Source: Nymphaea colorata (taxonomy: Eukaryota > Streptophyta > Magnoliopsida > Nymphaeales > Nymphaeaceae). From it: a DNA stretch of 64,000 bases. Where the stretch lies: positions 3,294,704 to 3,358,703 of the forward strand of contig NC_045139.1 in the NCBI RefSeq assembly GCF_008831285.2. The letters are read 5' to 3'. The notes under the pieces are model-generated. The model saw only the letters and a program-made list of their open reading frames with translations. It did not search any database and was not told where the DNA came from. Made by a program: the position numbers and the translations under genes. Positions 45,501 through 57,084 of this stretch are shown one piece after another; within the stretch, counting starts at the first letter, position 1, and each line of letters begins with the position of its first letter.

Positions 45501-48500
45501 GCAACGAGACAATCACAGCAGGAGAGATTAAGAACTTTGAGTCCATCAAACAACTGAAAAAATGGTTTATATATGCACATTAGTCAATAAGCAACACTCT
45601 GAATGTAAAACATTATATTAGAATGGCAACTACTATACATATATTGAATCAATCGTAAACCTCTTTCGTGGGTCGTGAGCTTGACCCTGTTGTTGTTTTA
45701 CTCCACAATTGGCTGATAAAACTCCCAGAGAGGTTAAGGACCACAATGCTGTTAAACTTGCTTTCAAGTGGAAGTGTTTCCAAGGGACAACCATTCCATT
45801 CTAACCATTTCAAGCTTGCAGGAAGATGCCGAAAGTTACTGTCACTGAAGTTGGACAAGTTGATAAGGAGTATTCTAATTTCTGACATCAATTCAAAGGC
45901 TTGAGTGCTTAATTTCGCCTTGCTTTCCTCACGTGAGTTGAGAAGGATGCCTTGAATCATGTTTCCCTGGAATCATAACCAATTACATAATATTTTCTTG
46001 TGATCAAATTTTACCGAAAAGCAGCTGAAGATCTATTACAACTGGAAGGGAATCGAAACTCATCATTGGATGGTCCTCAAGATTGCTAAACATAAGTGGC
46101 AGAACAAATATAAGCCCCTCATGAAAAATTCTTAGGCTCCTCCTTTGTCCACCGGGATCAAAATGAGTGGCCAGAATTTCACCAGTCTGACCAACTAGGT
46201 TATGTCCCTTAAGACAAAAGCTTCTAAAAAGTCATAAACAATCATTTCCTTTCGCTAGCCTAATTAGTTTCATGTGTTTATGGCAAAAATAGTAAACTAT
46301 GTGGTAGACTTAATTAAAATTATTGAAACATGGTTTTTCAATAATACAGATCATATATTTTCTAATTGAAACATGGATTACATTTTCAATGACATTCAGG
46401 TATGATTTTTAATATTGATTAAAGCTTTTCAATGTTTTTTCATTTTCCTACCCTTGTTCTTTATTTTTAAAGTTTGCTTCGACGAGGTAAGAATTTTATC
46501 TTGAAAGATCTTTTCATAATATAGAGTACCATACTTCTTATGCCACAATTTATTACATTTTTTATTATCATAATTTCTAATTTATGACTAATTTAAGATT
46601 TTATTTTTATTTCTAAATCACGGACAGGATGTTATTTTATGTCATTTTTATTTTTCATTAAGGTTTTCCAATATTTTTTCTTTCCTCGAACTTGTATGCT
46701 TCTGACAAAGCGAGCATTTGCCATGAGATAAACTTATCGTGTTCATTCCAGAAAACATATATTAAAGTATCCAATTTTATCTTGCTATCTAACCAGATGT
46801 TTTTAATGTAAAGGAGTTCATAAATTCATGCTCTATCGCTACGATAGCGTTACAAAAATTGCAATTTGAAACCTGCGTCACGTACTTAGAGATCTGCTTC
46901 CTGAAAATAATAAAAAAAATAAAACATCATTTTGAGTATTGCTTCGAAAAATGGATTTGTCTGCTAGAAAATCATATTCTTTTGAACAATAACTTTTTGT
47001 TTTGAAAATATGAAGCTACGACCCATGTTGTGAAAGATCAGTTTCTAAATCGAATCAGCCTATTCACTGATGAACCAGTTGTGAATCGACCAAAAATATT
47101 TAATAATTACTTTTAGAAGATTAAAAGAGAAAAATATATAAATTCCATTAGAATTTAAAAAAGTTAAAATCGAATCAGCCTATTCACTGATGATTTTTAG
47201 AGAAAGAGAAATTGACCAGATCAAGTCTTCACCTGAAGCTTGGTTGAAGCTTTCACCACGTCTTCTTCACACCACAATCTGCTACGCTTTTCAGGGGGAA
47301 GGGGGCTTCCTGTCAGAACGACTTGCCTTCCCATGTCCCGTATTTGGTCATGCATTTCAAACTTTCCCTTGTTGATTTTAATAAGGGACCTGTTCTGCAA
47401 ACTCCTTATAGCTCGATTAGGTGAAAGGTTATAATCCTTCCACATATGGATGGCGTCCTCTGAACTTTTGCCGACAAGAAGGCATGCAATATCCAAGAAG
47501 ATGTACTGCTCATTCCATTTTAAACTATCATAACATATTCTTAATTTTTCATGAACTTCGCTAACTTGACGTCGTGATCTCAAGTCATTCAGCAACTCGT
47601 CACATTCCTCTGCCGTTTCGGCTGTCTTAAAAAGTGAACCAAACACTTGGACAACTAATGGCAGCCCATTGCTAATTGATACAACTTCCTTGGATAACTT
47701 GGTATACTTTTCTTGGGGATCTTGATCTCCAAATGCATGATATTTGAACAGCTGAAGCGATTCTTCTCCATCCAATTCCTCAACCATATAAACAGCACCA
47801 TCCTGAAATCCTGCAGATTTAAGGATCTCCGCTTGTCTCGTAGTGACGATGATTCTACTTCCTGGATGAAACCAGTCACTCTTGCCAACCAAAGCATCAA
47901 GCTGATTTTTATCATCGACATCATCAAGAACAAGAAGAACACTTTTCTTACTAGCCTTTTGTTTAATCATTCCGACCGCTTTACTTGAGTTATTATCATC
48001 TATTTTATGTTTGTCATGCGAAAAATCCTGAATAAGCTGCTTTCTGAGCTCCACTGGTCCTTTAGATTTGTAAACCTCTCTTACGTTTTCAATGAAACTA
48101 CTCGCCTGAAACTTGTGATGACATTTATTATAGATGGCCTTGGCAAGTGTAGTTTTCCCCACGCCACCAACGCCATGGATTCCAATGATCCGGACGTCTT
48201 TTACTTGAATGTCCATAAGCTCCATAATCTTTTCTATACGGCGGTCAAGACCAACAAGATATTCTTCCTCTTGATCAAGGGGCATTTTCGATGCCAAAAC
48301 AGTCTGAGTCTCTTCAACCATTGAACTGACAAGTTCGCTTTGATTCCTGAAAAGAAAATCAAAAGCAAGTGACTTGATTTCTGTTTGGAATCACAGGCTT
48401 AACCAACCGAAGAATGTTGGCCAAAAAAACCATGGAGCTGTTAAAAGGTGAAACACCCTTATAAAGGTAAAAAACGAACTGGCAAAGATAAATTTTCTCG

Positions 48501-49434
48501 AGAAGGCTTAACTTCTTTTCAAAAATGATTAAAAGTACCCTTCACAAGTCTGTGAGGGGCAGAGCATATGGGTTCAGTATCGCGCCTAATCAACAGCACG
48601 CTTCAGGACAACAGTGGTGAACTTGAGATATCACAGAAACAGCATGTTTACACTGACAGTGCAGAAGAGAAAAGACTAGGAATTTCCTGCTAAAAGTGAG
48701 ATCAGAATATTAAATAGCAGAGCATGGGTAAACAACGATGACCTAAGACTCTAAAGTTCCATCTTCTTTGGGTAGCGGAGACCGCAATCAAAATTTGGCC
48801 ATGCAGACAGGAAATGGTGGTCGCGGAGTCCATTTATTTTTCCTTGTTTAGAATTTGATCAGAATAAAGGAAAAATTAGGTGTTAAAACAGTGAAAATTA
48901 AAAAGGTGAGAGAGGTGTGAATCACCCATTGTAGGCCTTGAGATCGTAGCCGGAAATTCCTCCAACGTGCTCCAGTGCGCTCTTCCATGTTTCTACCTCT
49001 TCCCTCCTTTCCTTCTGCTGCGTCTGAAAGGCAGCTTGGACTGGGCCACACTGATGCCGCACTTCTTTCGGATCGACGTCAAAAAAGACAGGAACGATAA
49101 GCCTCTGTTGGCCATCATCATGGCAACATTCCACCATCTTAGCAACTTCTCTGAGGCACCATTTGGATTCAGCATAGTGCTGGGAAAAGATGGGAACCAA
49201 AATATTGGACCTGCTTATCGCCTCCAATATCTCCTCAATCCTCTCCCCTTTGCGCAAATCTTCCTCATCAAAGAAGGCGCGTATGCCTTTCAGATCAAGG
49301 ATATAACGGAGAAATCCGGCGAAGTTCTTGCGGGTGTCTTCTCCTCGAAAGCTCAAGAAGACATCGTACTCAAAGCGGCCATGGAAGTTCCTGGACAAGG
49401 GCGACTTAGAAGGCCCTGCCTTGGTGCTCTGCAT
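41560..49434 (-). CDS. TNL immune receptor, full length, seven exons, tandem paralogue of the gene at 32-40 kb
   Basis: Predicted exons: 48926-49434, 47233-48346, 45661-45966, 45110-45553, 44313-45026, 43438-44229, 41560-42024; 1447 residues, GT-AG throughout. The ATG at 49434 (MQSTKAGPSK) is used because the open frame further upstream has no ATG. TIR: EYDVFLSFRGEDTRKN and SKWCLREVAK (catalytic Glu). NB-ARC to about 541: GVGGVGKTT, LLVLDDVDD, GSRIIVTTR, NGLPLVVQVFGS, FEMHDQIRDMGR. Exon 3 and LRR exon 4 have exactly the same lengths as in the paralogue (306 and 444). Domain X is 792-1029, LRR block 2 1030-1293 (150 residues shorter), domain Y 1294-1447. Intron 6 holds a MITE and a long (TA)n. 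No disabling change found. Predicted role as for the paralogue, with different LRR surface and therefore probably different specificity. Confidence 0.92.
42134..42512. mobile_element. MITE, copy 2, in intron 6 of the second intact TNL
   Basis: Terminal inverted repeats of about 25 bp: TACCAGACCACTTGGGTAAG at the left and, inverted, AACCAGACTACTTGGGTAAG at the right. About 380 bp, AT-rich, no coding capacity, next to a TA tract. Same family as 21050-21347. Confidence 0.82.
42514..42575. repeat. (TA)n microsatellite in TNL intron 6
   Basis: About 60 bases of TA immediately right of the MITE. Confidence 0.95.
43681..43975 (-). repeat. 147-bp in-frame tandem duplication of LRR coding sequence
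   Basis: ACCTTTCAAGGATAGGCAA recurs at 43681 and 43828, 147 bases (49 codons, about two LRRs) apart. The copies encode LILDHCTSL..CLSLKGCSSL twice. This looks like a recent gain of repeats in LRR block 2 of the second TNL. Confidence 0.85.
44313..45026 (-). other. Domain X exon of the second intact TNL
   Basis: 238 codons, phase 0 at both ends. Starts DVAFREWDELGISGS; conserved GSINDPLLLEQLQCHGHGD, CYTINFGRSDKINEVPRG and LFDWSIEELIILTMIF. It lacks the 19-residue insert of its neighbour. Function unknown. Confidence 0.8.
45967..47232. other. Long intron 2 of the second intact TNL
   Basis: 1.27 kb, AT-rich. A 27-base segment, AATCGAATCAGCCTATTCAC plus TGATGA, is repeated at about 47048 and 47167. 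No coding or known element seen. Confidence 0.6.
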
Positions 49435-50169
49435 TAACGCCAGTTGCCCAATCGAAGGTCTCGTAGCTTCCGCTCTGCCTACATGCAACAACAGGGGATG
49501 GAGTCATTTACAAAGAAAGGGAGCAAGGAACTTTCCTCTTTCTTGGCTTAACTTTTTTTACCAAAGCAGCTTCCACTATGTATGATCGTTTCTTTTTTTT
49601 AGTTTTTTCGTCCATTTCATCTGATGTTTCTTAGCCAATTATCTTATAATTTCCCGAGACAAATCCTCGTAAAGTTTGTTAAGGGGTTGTAACCTTTTGA
49701 AGTGCATTTTCTAAAATAAATTTCAATTTCCACTCTTGAAGTCATACACCGCAAAATTAAGCTGCTAACCGCAAAAGATTTCAAGGATCTTTGTTTCCAC
49801 AATGTGTCATGTTGCATTTCAGAATTGAAGTCAAGCTTTGAGCTCTCAATTTTTTAAGACAAAGTTTATCTCCCCTGCGGCATGAAATATTTTCATGAAA
49901 CTAAGGCAATAGATGCCATCAAACAGGGCATCTGACGAGTGGAATATGTTTTCGAAGCGTACTTTGTTGGAAAGGTTTACGCACCCAAAACACCCAAAAA
50001 AATCACTACCAAATCTGTAGAGTTCTCTTCCTTCTTTTTTTTTGTTTTTGGTCCTCATAAAAACCCAATTTCTTCCCCAAAAAAATTTAACGACACAATT
50101 GGAGAGCTTTTCTCTTCTCGTTTTCGGCACATCAAATGACCAGTAAGTTATTTTATTCATCAGCCCACT

Positions 50170-51912
50170 TTGTCGTAAGAATGTCGTTACACAAAAAATT
50201 TATAAAGAAAATCTATAGAAAAGAAACAAGATGTGGAGTTTAACTACAATTTCTTGAAAAATTCTAATTGCATATTGGAAAAGGAATATTTTTTTATGTT
50301 AATTCAGTGAAAAAAGGAAAGGGGCAAGAAGCTTTCCTTCCTTTTATTCACTCTTCTGTTTTACTTTTGTTTTCTTACAAATGTCCGATCCTTATCTCTT
50401 TAGTGACAGGTGGAAACTGAATTACTTGAGGGACAAGTTGTTGGTGATTTTTGAGTCGCTTGATGACAAACAATAGCATCCAATCAATCACTTCAAGGTT
50501 GCAGGTTCGATCATTTCTTGAAGAATTGAAAATTATTCAGATGGAACATGTTTCTGTAGAACTTGATGGAACATGCTTCTGTAGATCTTGATCAAGAATG
50601 TTGAAATTGAAGTAGCCATGTGAGGCTGGGGCTTCACATGTCTACTTCAATTTTATCATTGTTTCTAACACTGCTTTCCCCTTCTTCCACCTCATAATTC
50701 TCATATCCCTGTTTTGTCTGTTGCAGTTCAGCCCTTTCGCTACAGGTATAGTTTTTCCGATCTATTTCAGCTGTTGGTTACTGTGTTACGATCAGAAAAA
50801 CAAATTAGCGACATTCGGTGCCTCAAACAAGGCAGGAAAAGCGAAGCGAAATGAAGAATTTAATCATCAATTATCTGATAACCTGATCACAGACACTTAA
50901 TTATTACTTATGTTACAGGCCTTTTATTGTTAGAAATGTTTTGGTCTACTTGTATGAGACTCCCTTATCTCGGTGTCACCTCATTCTGGTTATAGATTGT
51001 CAGGTCATGTATACAATAGACTCATTTAAGCAAGACATTCTTGATTCTGTAACTGAAATTCATTGACATATATCAGTTGAGGAGAGTCTGATATAAATTT
51101 TCTTGAATAAAACCAGTTGTTTTCCTGATTAATTTGGTAGCAAGTGGTGAGTTTCAACTGGAATTCAGGTTGGATGCTTTGGCCTATAATAGTTGATACA
51201 TGGGTTCGACCTGATTTTTAACTAAACTGCAAGGTCTGGGGGACTCGCGTTTTCTCTCCTGATAAAAGGATGGGATAACTAGAATTCTTGAAAAATTCTA
51301 ATTGCACATTGGAAAAGGAATAATTTTTTATGTTAATTCCTTGAAAAAAGGAAAGTGGGAGGAAGCTTTCCTTCCTTTCCTTCACTCTCTTCTGTTTTTC
51401 TTCTTATTTTCTTACGAATGTACGATCCTTTCTCTTCGTGACGGGTGGAAACTAAAGCTGCTGATGTGACTCCAATATCTTCGAAATAGCAGTTCGTGGT
51501 GATTTTTGAGTCACTTGATGACAACGGTAGCATCCAATCAATCTCTTGTACCTCTTGAAGGTTGCAGGTTCGGTCTCTCCTTGAGCATGCTTCAGCAGAC
51601 CTTGATCACCTGGAACCTGCCTTTCTTTTTCAACAAGGGTGAAATTGAACTAGCCATGTAAGACTCGGGCTTCACATGGCTACTTCAATTTTATCATTAT
51701 TTCCAACACTGCCTTTCCCTGCTTCCGATTCACATATATATATATATATGGATCCTCATATCTTTGTTTTGTCTATTGCAGTTCAGCTCTTTTGCTACAG
51801 GTATAGCTTTTCAAATCTATTTCAGCTGTTGGCAACAGTGTTACGGTCAGAAAAAACAAATTAGCAAAATTCGGTGCCTCAAACAAGGCAGAAAAAGTGA
51901 AGCGATATGAAG
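50170..51912. repeat. Tandemly duplicated upstream block (period about 1056 bp)
   Basis: Copy 1 at about 50260-50860 and copy 2 at about 51290-51912 share TCTAATTGCA(C/T)ATTGG, AGGAAGCTTTCCTTCC, GCAGGTTCGATC/GGTCTC, CTGTTGCAGTTCAGC and TTCGGTGCCTCAAACAAGGCA (at 50817 and 51873). Related single copies lie upstream of the other TNLs. No gene seen. Confidence 0.75.
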
Positions 51913-52658
51913 AACTTAACTAAAAAGATGATAAGTTAGATTGGCACCTCGATTCCCGAAACAGAAAATGATAATCATGAATAGAGTGGATTGCAAATTA
52001 TGCCAACGGAAAGCAAACTTTGGTACCATAGCGAACATTTCAGCTATGACAGTTGCTGCGCGATTAAATGCTATCTCTTAACAAATGCAGAAGGGAAGCT
52101 GCTTCATAGATGAATCGTGAACTGCAAGCTGGTAAATCTTGACAGTCATACGGGGGTGCTAATGATCATGAGTCAGTTTTTTTTTTTTTTTAAGAAGAAA
52201 ATCATTCAACTTGGATTAATAAAGGCTCACCTACAGGACAGTTCGCCTAAGGGCTGTTCTTCGGGCCTTATATAATCTAAATCCGTGGCATACCGTAAAA
52301 AGTTTTCAGAGAAAAATTCTATTATTTTCTACAACTTGGGTGATTTCTCCTATCTTGATTTTAACCTGAGAAGAGACGTATTTAGCAAAGGGCATGTATT
52401 ATGTCAGGTAATTCTCACACTTGCAAGTGCCTTTTCCTTGAGGAAAGAAAAATCAATCGTTTGTATTGAACTAAAAGTTTTGCGAACAATCGCACGAAAA
52501 ACATTTAATCACGGCTTTTAGTTCAGCATAACACGGCCGGTCTTTTTGTTGACAGATGACTAGTCAGGAACTGTCTGATTCTGGTCTTTTTCAGGTCGAA
52601 GACCTTAGTTCAACCGTATTTGCGCAAGGAATGTGTTTCTTCTGCTTATTACACGGGA
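51913..52658. other. Upstream duplicated DNA of the TNL unit
   Basis: 52220-52545 matches 30120-30260 and 30775-30880 (GTTCGCCTAAGGGCTG, GAGAAGAGACGTATTTAGCAAA, GTATTGAACTAAAA). It marks how far the duplicated TNL unit extends. No gene recognised. Confidence 0.55.
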
Positions 52659-53084
52659 AAACAGCGGCTGTGTTTGAGAGAGCTCTTGCTCCTTGGAGGC
52701 GTAAAACTTCGGGGCCTTGTCCCCAAGGCTATGCATGCTTTGGGTTGTGCAGGGATTAAACGTGACGAAGAATGTGTTTTTCTTATATGCAAACTTGAAT
52801 GTTCATGAATGCATGACTCCCTGCTTTTCTGTTTTAAAGTGGGAATTCTGCCGTGATGCTTAGTCTTATGAGGGTCCAATTTCCTAAGTTCACATGTTAT
52901 ACCAATTCAGGGGATCAGAAAGTACTGAAGTATATCCACTGGAATGCAAAACCCAATAAGGATCAAGCTTGTCATCTTTATAAACATTTGAAAAGACTTT
53001 GTCTGCAATCTGAATTCATTTCATGGTGCATGCAAGGAGTTGGCTTCCTTTGGTCCTCATCTGTGAATCCCCATCCTCATGATA
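52659..53084 (-). mobile_element. Truncated fold-back copy, empty-site counterpart of the copia insertion
   Basis: Matches, in one uninterrupted stretch, the centre of the element at 5.0-11.4 kb (GGAAAACAGCGGCTGTGTTTGA, CTCCTTGGAGGCG, AAGTGGGAATTCTGCCGTGATGC) plus about 90 bases of one arm (AAAAGACTTTGTCTGCAATC to CATCCTCATGATACC). Neither tip is present. The short reading frames across it are not supported as genes. Confidence 0.7.
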
Positions 53085-54384
53085 CCAGCATTATTTTATG
53101 TAAGTTCCGTGTTTCTAACTGAACAAGGGCCCTAAGGGTTTATTCTATCCTCCTGAAATAGGTGAGAATATCCGCATTGTATCTCTCAATCCTGGTGCAG
53201 AATTTTTAGAACTCAAGGTTGTTTAGGAATTGAAAAGATAAATGGCAGAGCTTTTCTTTTTCATCAGCCTTGTTGCATGGAAAGCAATACCATGCATGTC
53301 CCACACGTACCCGAGAAAAATAAGGAGCATCCTCTCCAAAGCTCACCTCTCTTTAAACCGGCCCCTACAAAAGCAACCATGAGTTATGGAGAATGACGAA
53401 AACTTGTTATCATCAATAGGGTGCCAGCCTGAAACTATAGGGAAACATGAACCTTTTAAATCTCTTTGCAGTTAAACAACACCGCAGATATTCAGATGCC
53501 AGAAAGAAAAGATATTCCCATTATTTCATTCCTTTTTTACCGTTAAATTCACGTTTTCGTCTTGTACTGTAAATATAAAATATTCAGATTCCCCATCTGA
53601 GAGAGGGCAGCCAGATGCCTTTGCATGGTTTCCCATTCTTGGCTTCTGCATATAGTCATCCAATAAAGTTACTAAGACATCCCATATGCTATTTCTAAAG
53701 ACTAAATGTTTTCCAACTGGCAGGCTTTTGGAAAGAAAAATCTGAGGTTTAAACTTTAAAATAGACTTTTCTCAAATTAATCCCTGACTCATGGGCAACT
53801 GACACATTCATCCCTGCCTTTCTGTGATTACCAAGTCCATCCGAATTTTGTAACTTGATGAGAAATTCATTGTTTTGTTGTTTTAATTACAGTTAGCAGT
53901 CATGAACTTAATGAAAGTGTATATGTCGTCTGAAAATTGCTCATATCTTCTTCCTCCCCTTTTCTTTATTGGTTTCAATTTGATTGTGAATTCCAAGCAC
54001 TGAGCCTTAACAGGGCAAAAGGAAGAATTGGAAAGACCAGCAACACAATGGCGATGTTGGCACTTGATATAAGGTTTCCATCTTGATTCCCTTCACATTC
54101 CTGGCCTCTTATAGCAAATTAATACCACACAGTAACAGAATAAGCTTATGCCACATGAAAATTGCTTGCATATCATCATAAACTATCTTCTCCTCCTTGT
54201 TTAAAGGTGGTAGGTGACATTTCATTGAGAAAAGCAATTCTAATAGATGAACTTAACATACAAGCGAATTTGAAAAGCTTAAAAGGCTAAGGATGAATCT
54301 TCCACAGAGGTTTGTCCGCAGAACGCAAATACATTAGGAAACTAACCCATCAATTGAAAAGAAGAACAGCGCAGTGGAGCAACC
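53085..54384. other. Intergenic; nothing coding recognised
   Basis: Contains the diverged direct copy (53815-54005) of the segment at 22514-22685. Otherwise unassigned. Confidence 0.45.
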
Positions 54385-54392
54385 TATATAAA
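54385..54392 (+). promoter_or_regulatory. TATA-box candidate upstream of the small gene at 54.7 kb
   Basis: TATATAAA at 54385-54392. If used, transcription would start near 54420 and leave a leader of about 280 bases. Weak evidence: AT-rich sequence is common here. Confidence 0.3.
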
Positions 54393-54697
54393 GTAAGCAG
54401 GTCACAAACCTATATGGGGTTAAGGATTAGGAACGTGTCCCATCCGAGAATTTCACTTCTAGCTTTTGTCGTGTGCATTCACACTTTGCCGTGAGAGAAG
54501 GTAAGCTGCCAACTCCAAAAAGGAAAAGAGAAAGGAATCGTTAAGATGCTAAAGCATGCAATCATGGACTTCATCCACACGCAGCTGCTTACACGCAATC
54601 ATAAAAGGGGACCAAATCGAGCATCTCCTTCTCACTGAGAAAACCAACTTGGTTCTCAATACATTCCACACTCTTCCAGGGGGAGCTTGCGGTCTCC

Positions 54698-54928
54698 ATG
54701 GCCCGGAGGAGCTGCTGCTTCTGGTCCCGTGACTCGACTGCCGAGGGCAGTGCTGGAGACGGGCAGAAGCCCCACCACGAGCCTCGTCCTGCCAAGAAGG
54801 CCAAGGAGCACGAAGGGGAAGCGAACGGGCGCAAGCATCTGACGAGGAGGGAGACCATCAACGCCAAGGCGGCGCAGTACATAAAGCAGGTCAGGGCAAT
54901 GTGGAGCTCCGACGCTCCGGCGTCTTAA
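54698..54928 (+). CDS. Small basic protein, 76 residues, function unknown
   Basis: Begins at an ATG in good plant context (CTCCATGGCC) and ends in TAA. The frame is markedly GC-rich compared with the flanks. The N-terminus is Cys/Ser-rich (MARRSCCFWSRDS). The middle is charged and disordered-looking (PAKKAKEHEGEANGR). The C-terminus, RRETINAKAAQYIKQVRAMW, looks like an amphipathic helix. A short Ile-Asn-x-Lys-Ala-x-x-Tyr-Ile-x-x-Val-Arg ending resembles small uncharacterised plant proteins I have seen, but I cannot name the family. It is single-exon and alone on the plus strand, unrelated to the TNLs. Confidence 0.55.
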   Translation: MARRSCCFWSRDSTAEGSAGDGQKPHHEPRPAKKAKEHEGEANGRKHLTRRETINAKAAQYIKQVRAMWSSDAPAS

Positions 54929-57084
54929 CTCCGCACCCTATCCTTCTTTCTCTCTCTGGCCCTGAAGACTCCGACGTTATATACTATCTTCGTCTCTCTG
55001 TTTCCCATCTCTTCCCTCGTTGATATAAGTTGATGTTACGTTACTTTTGAGTTCCGCATAGCAAAAAATAATCCGAGCCTTTTGAGCTAAGTTTGTAAGT
55101 AGTATGTCCTGTGACGGTTTGATTTCCTATTGATGTTGTTCTTGTGAATTGCGGTGATTGAGGTGCACGTAAGGTTCTTTTGTTTCAAGAAGCAGTATAC
55201 TGTTGAGCTGTTTGTCTGTCTTTTGGTGGAGGTTTCAATTTGAAAAAGAAAAAAAGAGAAAAAATATGCACTTAGTATGCAATCCTTCATTCATCTAAAA
55301 AATAAAAACCACAACTTAGTCGGGAAACATAAACCAGGTAGCCTTCTCTCATTTCCTTCTTTTGAATGCAGCCCGATGTGTGGCGGAGCTAAGAAATAAG
55401 AATTTTGGACTGAGGGACATTAATTAGAAAAGTCTTCCATGCAACTGCTCACATCTGTCTATATGTGACTACGCGACTGTTAATCACCATGTTTACGCGA
55501 CTGTTAATCACCATGTTTGTGGTTAAACCCTCACAAGCCACCATGTGGCTATTTCTGTGTTTCTAATGAGTTTGATCTGAAGAATATTGCTTAAGAACAC
55601 ATTTTTACCAAATGCAAAAGGAGAACTAAAATTATGTTGTTTTGTTTCACACACAGTCACCTGGGTGCGTTTCATTTGAGCTCGCACCCGCACCGACGTG
55701 TTGCGGGTGCGCACCCAATCAGCACCTGATGATGAGCTCGCACCCAAACCGCACCCGGGGGTTGAATCTAGTTTCGAAACCAAATCCAAACCAAGTTCCT
55801 CTCCATGTATGGTTTGGATTTAAATCTGATTTCGGGAAAAAACCAGATCCAAAATCCACAAAATCAAATCCACCATTCTCATCCGTCGGCCGTTGCATCT
55901 AAGTTAATACATCTATAGATATATTATATGTTCTCTTTTCTCTTTCAAAAAAAACGATATAGGACTAAAGAATGGTGGCTTTCATAAAATGATCTATTTG
56001 CTTTTTTTTTCAAACATTTCTTTTTTTATTTTTTCCACTATCATAAAATGTATAATTTTAATTGTGTTATTTAATTTCTACAAAAAATTAATAATAATAA
56101 TAATATTATTATTAATATTAATAAAATATCTTCACCGCACCGCCGCACCTAATTTTTTTGAGATGTACCGCACCGGCACCCGCACCCCGCACACAGGTGA
56201 CATAGGTTTCACAAACTCTATAAGTATATACTGTTTGAAGACTTAACAATCAAATGGGCAGTTATAATTGCACTTTGGTAGTGCACACAATAAATATGCA
56301 CTAAAGCATTGCGAGGCATTTTGGTTATTTTTGAAAGGAAAATAGATGTTGTAGTATTTTTTTTTTCATTTTTCATTGGGGTTTAACTTTTCAGTTACTA
56401 GGGTCATTCTGGTCATTTCACATTCCCATGTGCCATTCCATCCCACAGGATGGTGCATGCGACCCACTTGAGCGCATACATATACACAGTTTTTTGGGTG
56501 CATGAAAATCACAAATACCTTTAAGTTTGCTTGTCAAGTGGGTTTTTCCTTTCCCTTTAAGACACAAGTTCAAGGATTTCTTAAAAGGCAAAACACGAGG
56601 TTAGTTTTAGATCTTTGTTTTGGTTTTCTGAAATTTGATAGTGAAAGAAAGATCCTGGAAGAGTTATTCAATTGCTTAGAGGCAGCAAAAGCTCAAGTGG
56701 TAAAGGAAAGATATACATCGCGGCTATGTCACATGAGTGCGGGTATGATACGAGTACAGGTACGGTGACACGGGTAAGGACACTGTAATTTTGAAAATTT
56801 TAGATACGCAGATACGGTAAATTTTATATTCTCAAAAATAATAAAATAAAAAAAAAACATTAAATTAATAGTTCACTCTTATAAAAAAAGTTTGTTTTAT
56901 TACAAAAGTACTGAGTATTTGAAAGGATTGTTCATGAAAATAATTGGATGCATCACAAAAAAATGATAAAATGAAAAAAAAACATTAAACTAATAGTTTA
57001 TTTTTTGGCAGCCGCGTATCGGATGTAGGTACGTGGGCTAAACCCAATTATCCATGTGAGAGAGCATGGCGGCCGCTGGCGGAG
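54929..57084. other. Intergenic repeats; GCACCC-rich repeat at 55660-56200
   Basis: Edges rich in GCACCC/CGCACC (55680-55770 and 56130-56190) flank an AT-rich core, a typical decayed repeat. At 56820-57005 a short AT-rich segment (AAAAAACATTAAA(T/C)TAATAGTT) is present twice. No gene seen. Confidence 0.5.

Noticed and set aside
48926-49491. A longer start for the second TNL at 49491
   Set aside because: The codon there is TTG, not ATG; the first in-frame ATG is at 49434 and aligns near the start of the paralogue.
50480-50530. GCAGGTTCGATC-like text resembling a tRNA B box
   Set aside because: No matching A box, acceptor stem or cloverleaf around it; it is part of the duplicated TNL upstream block.
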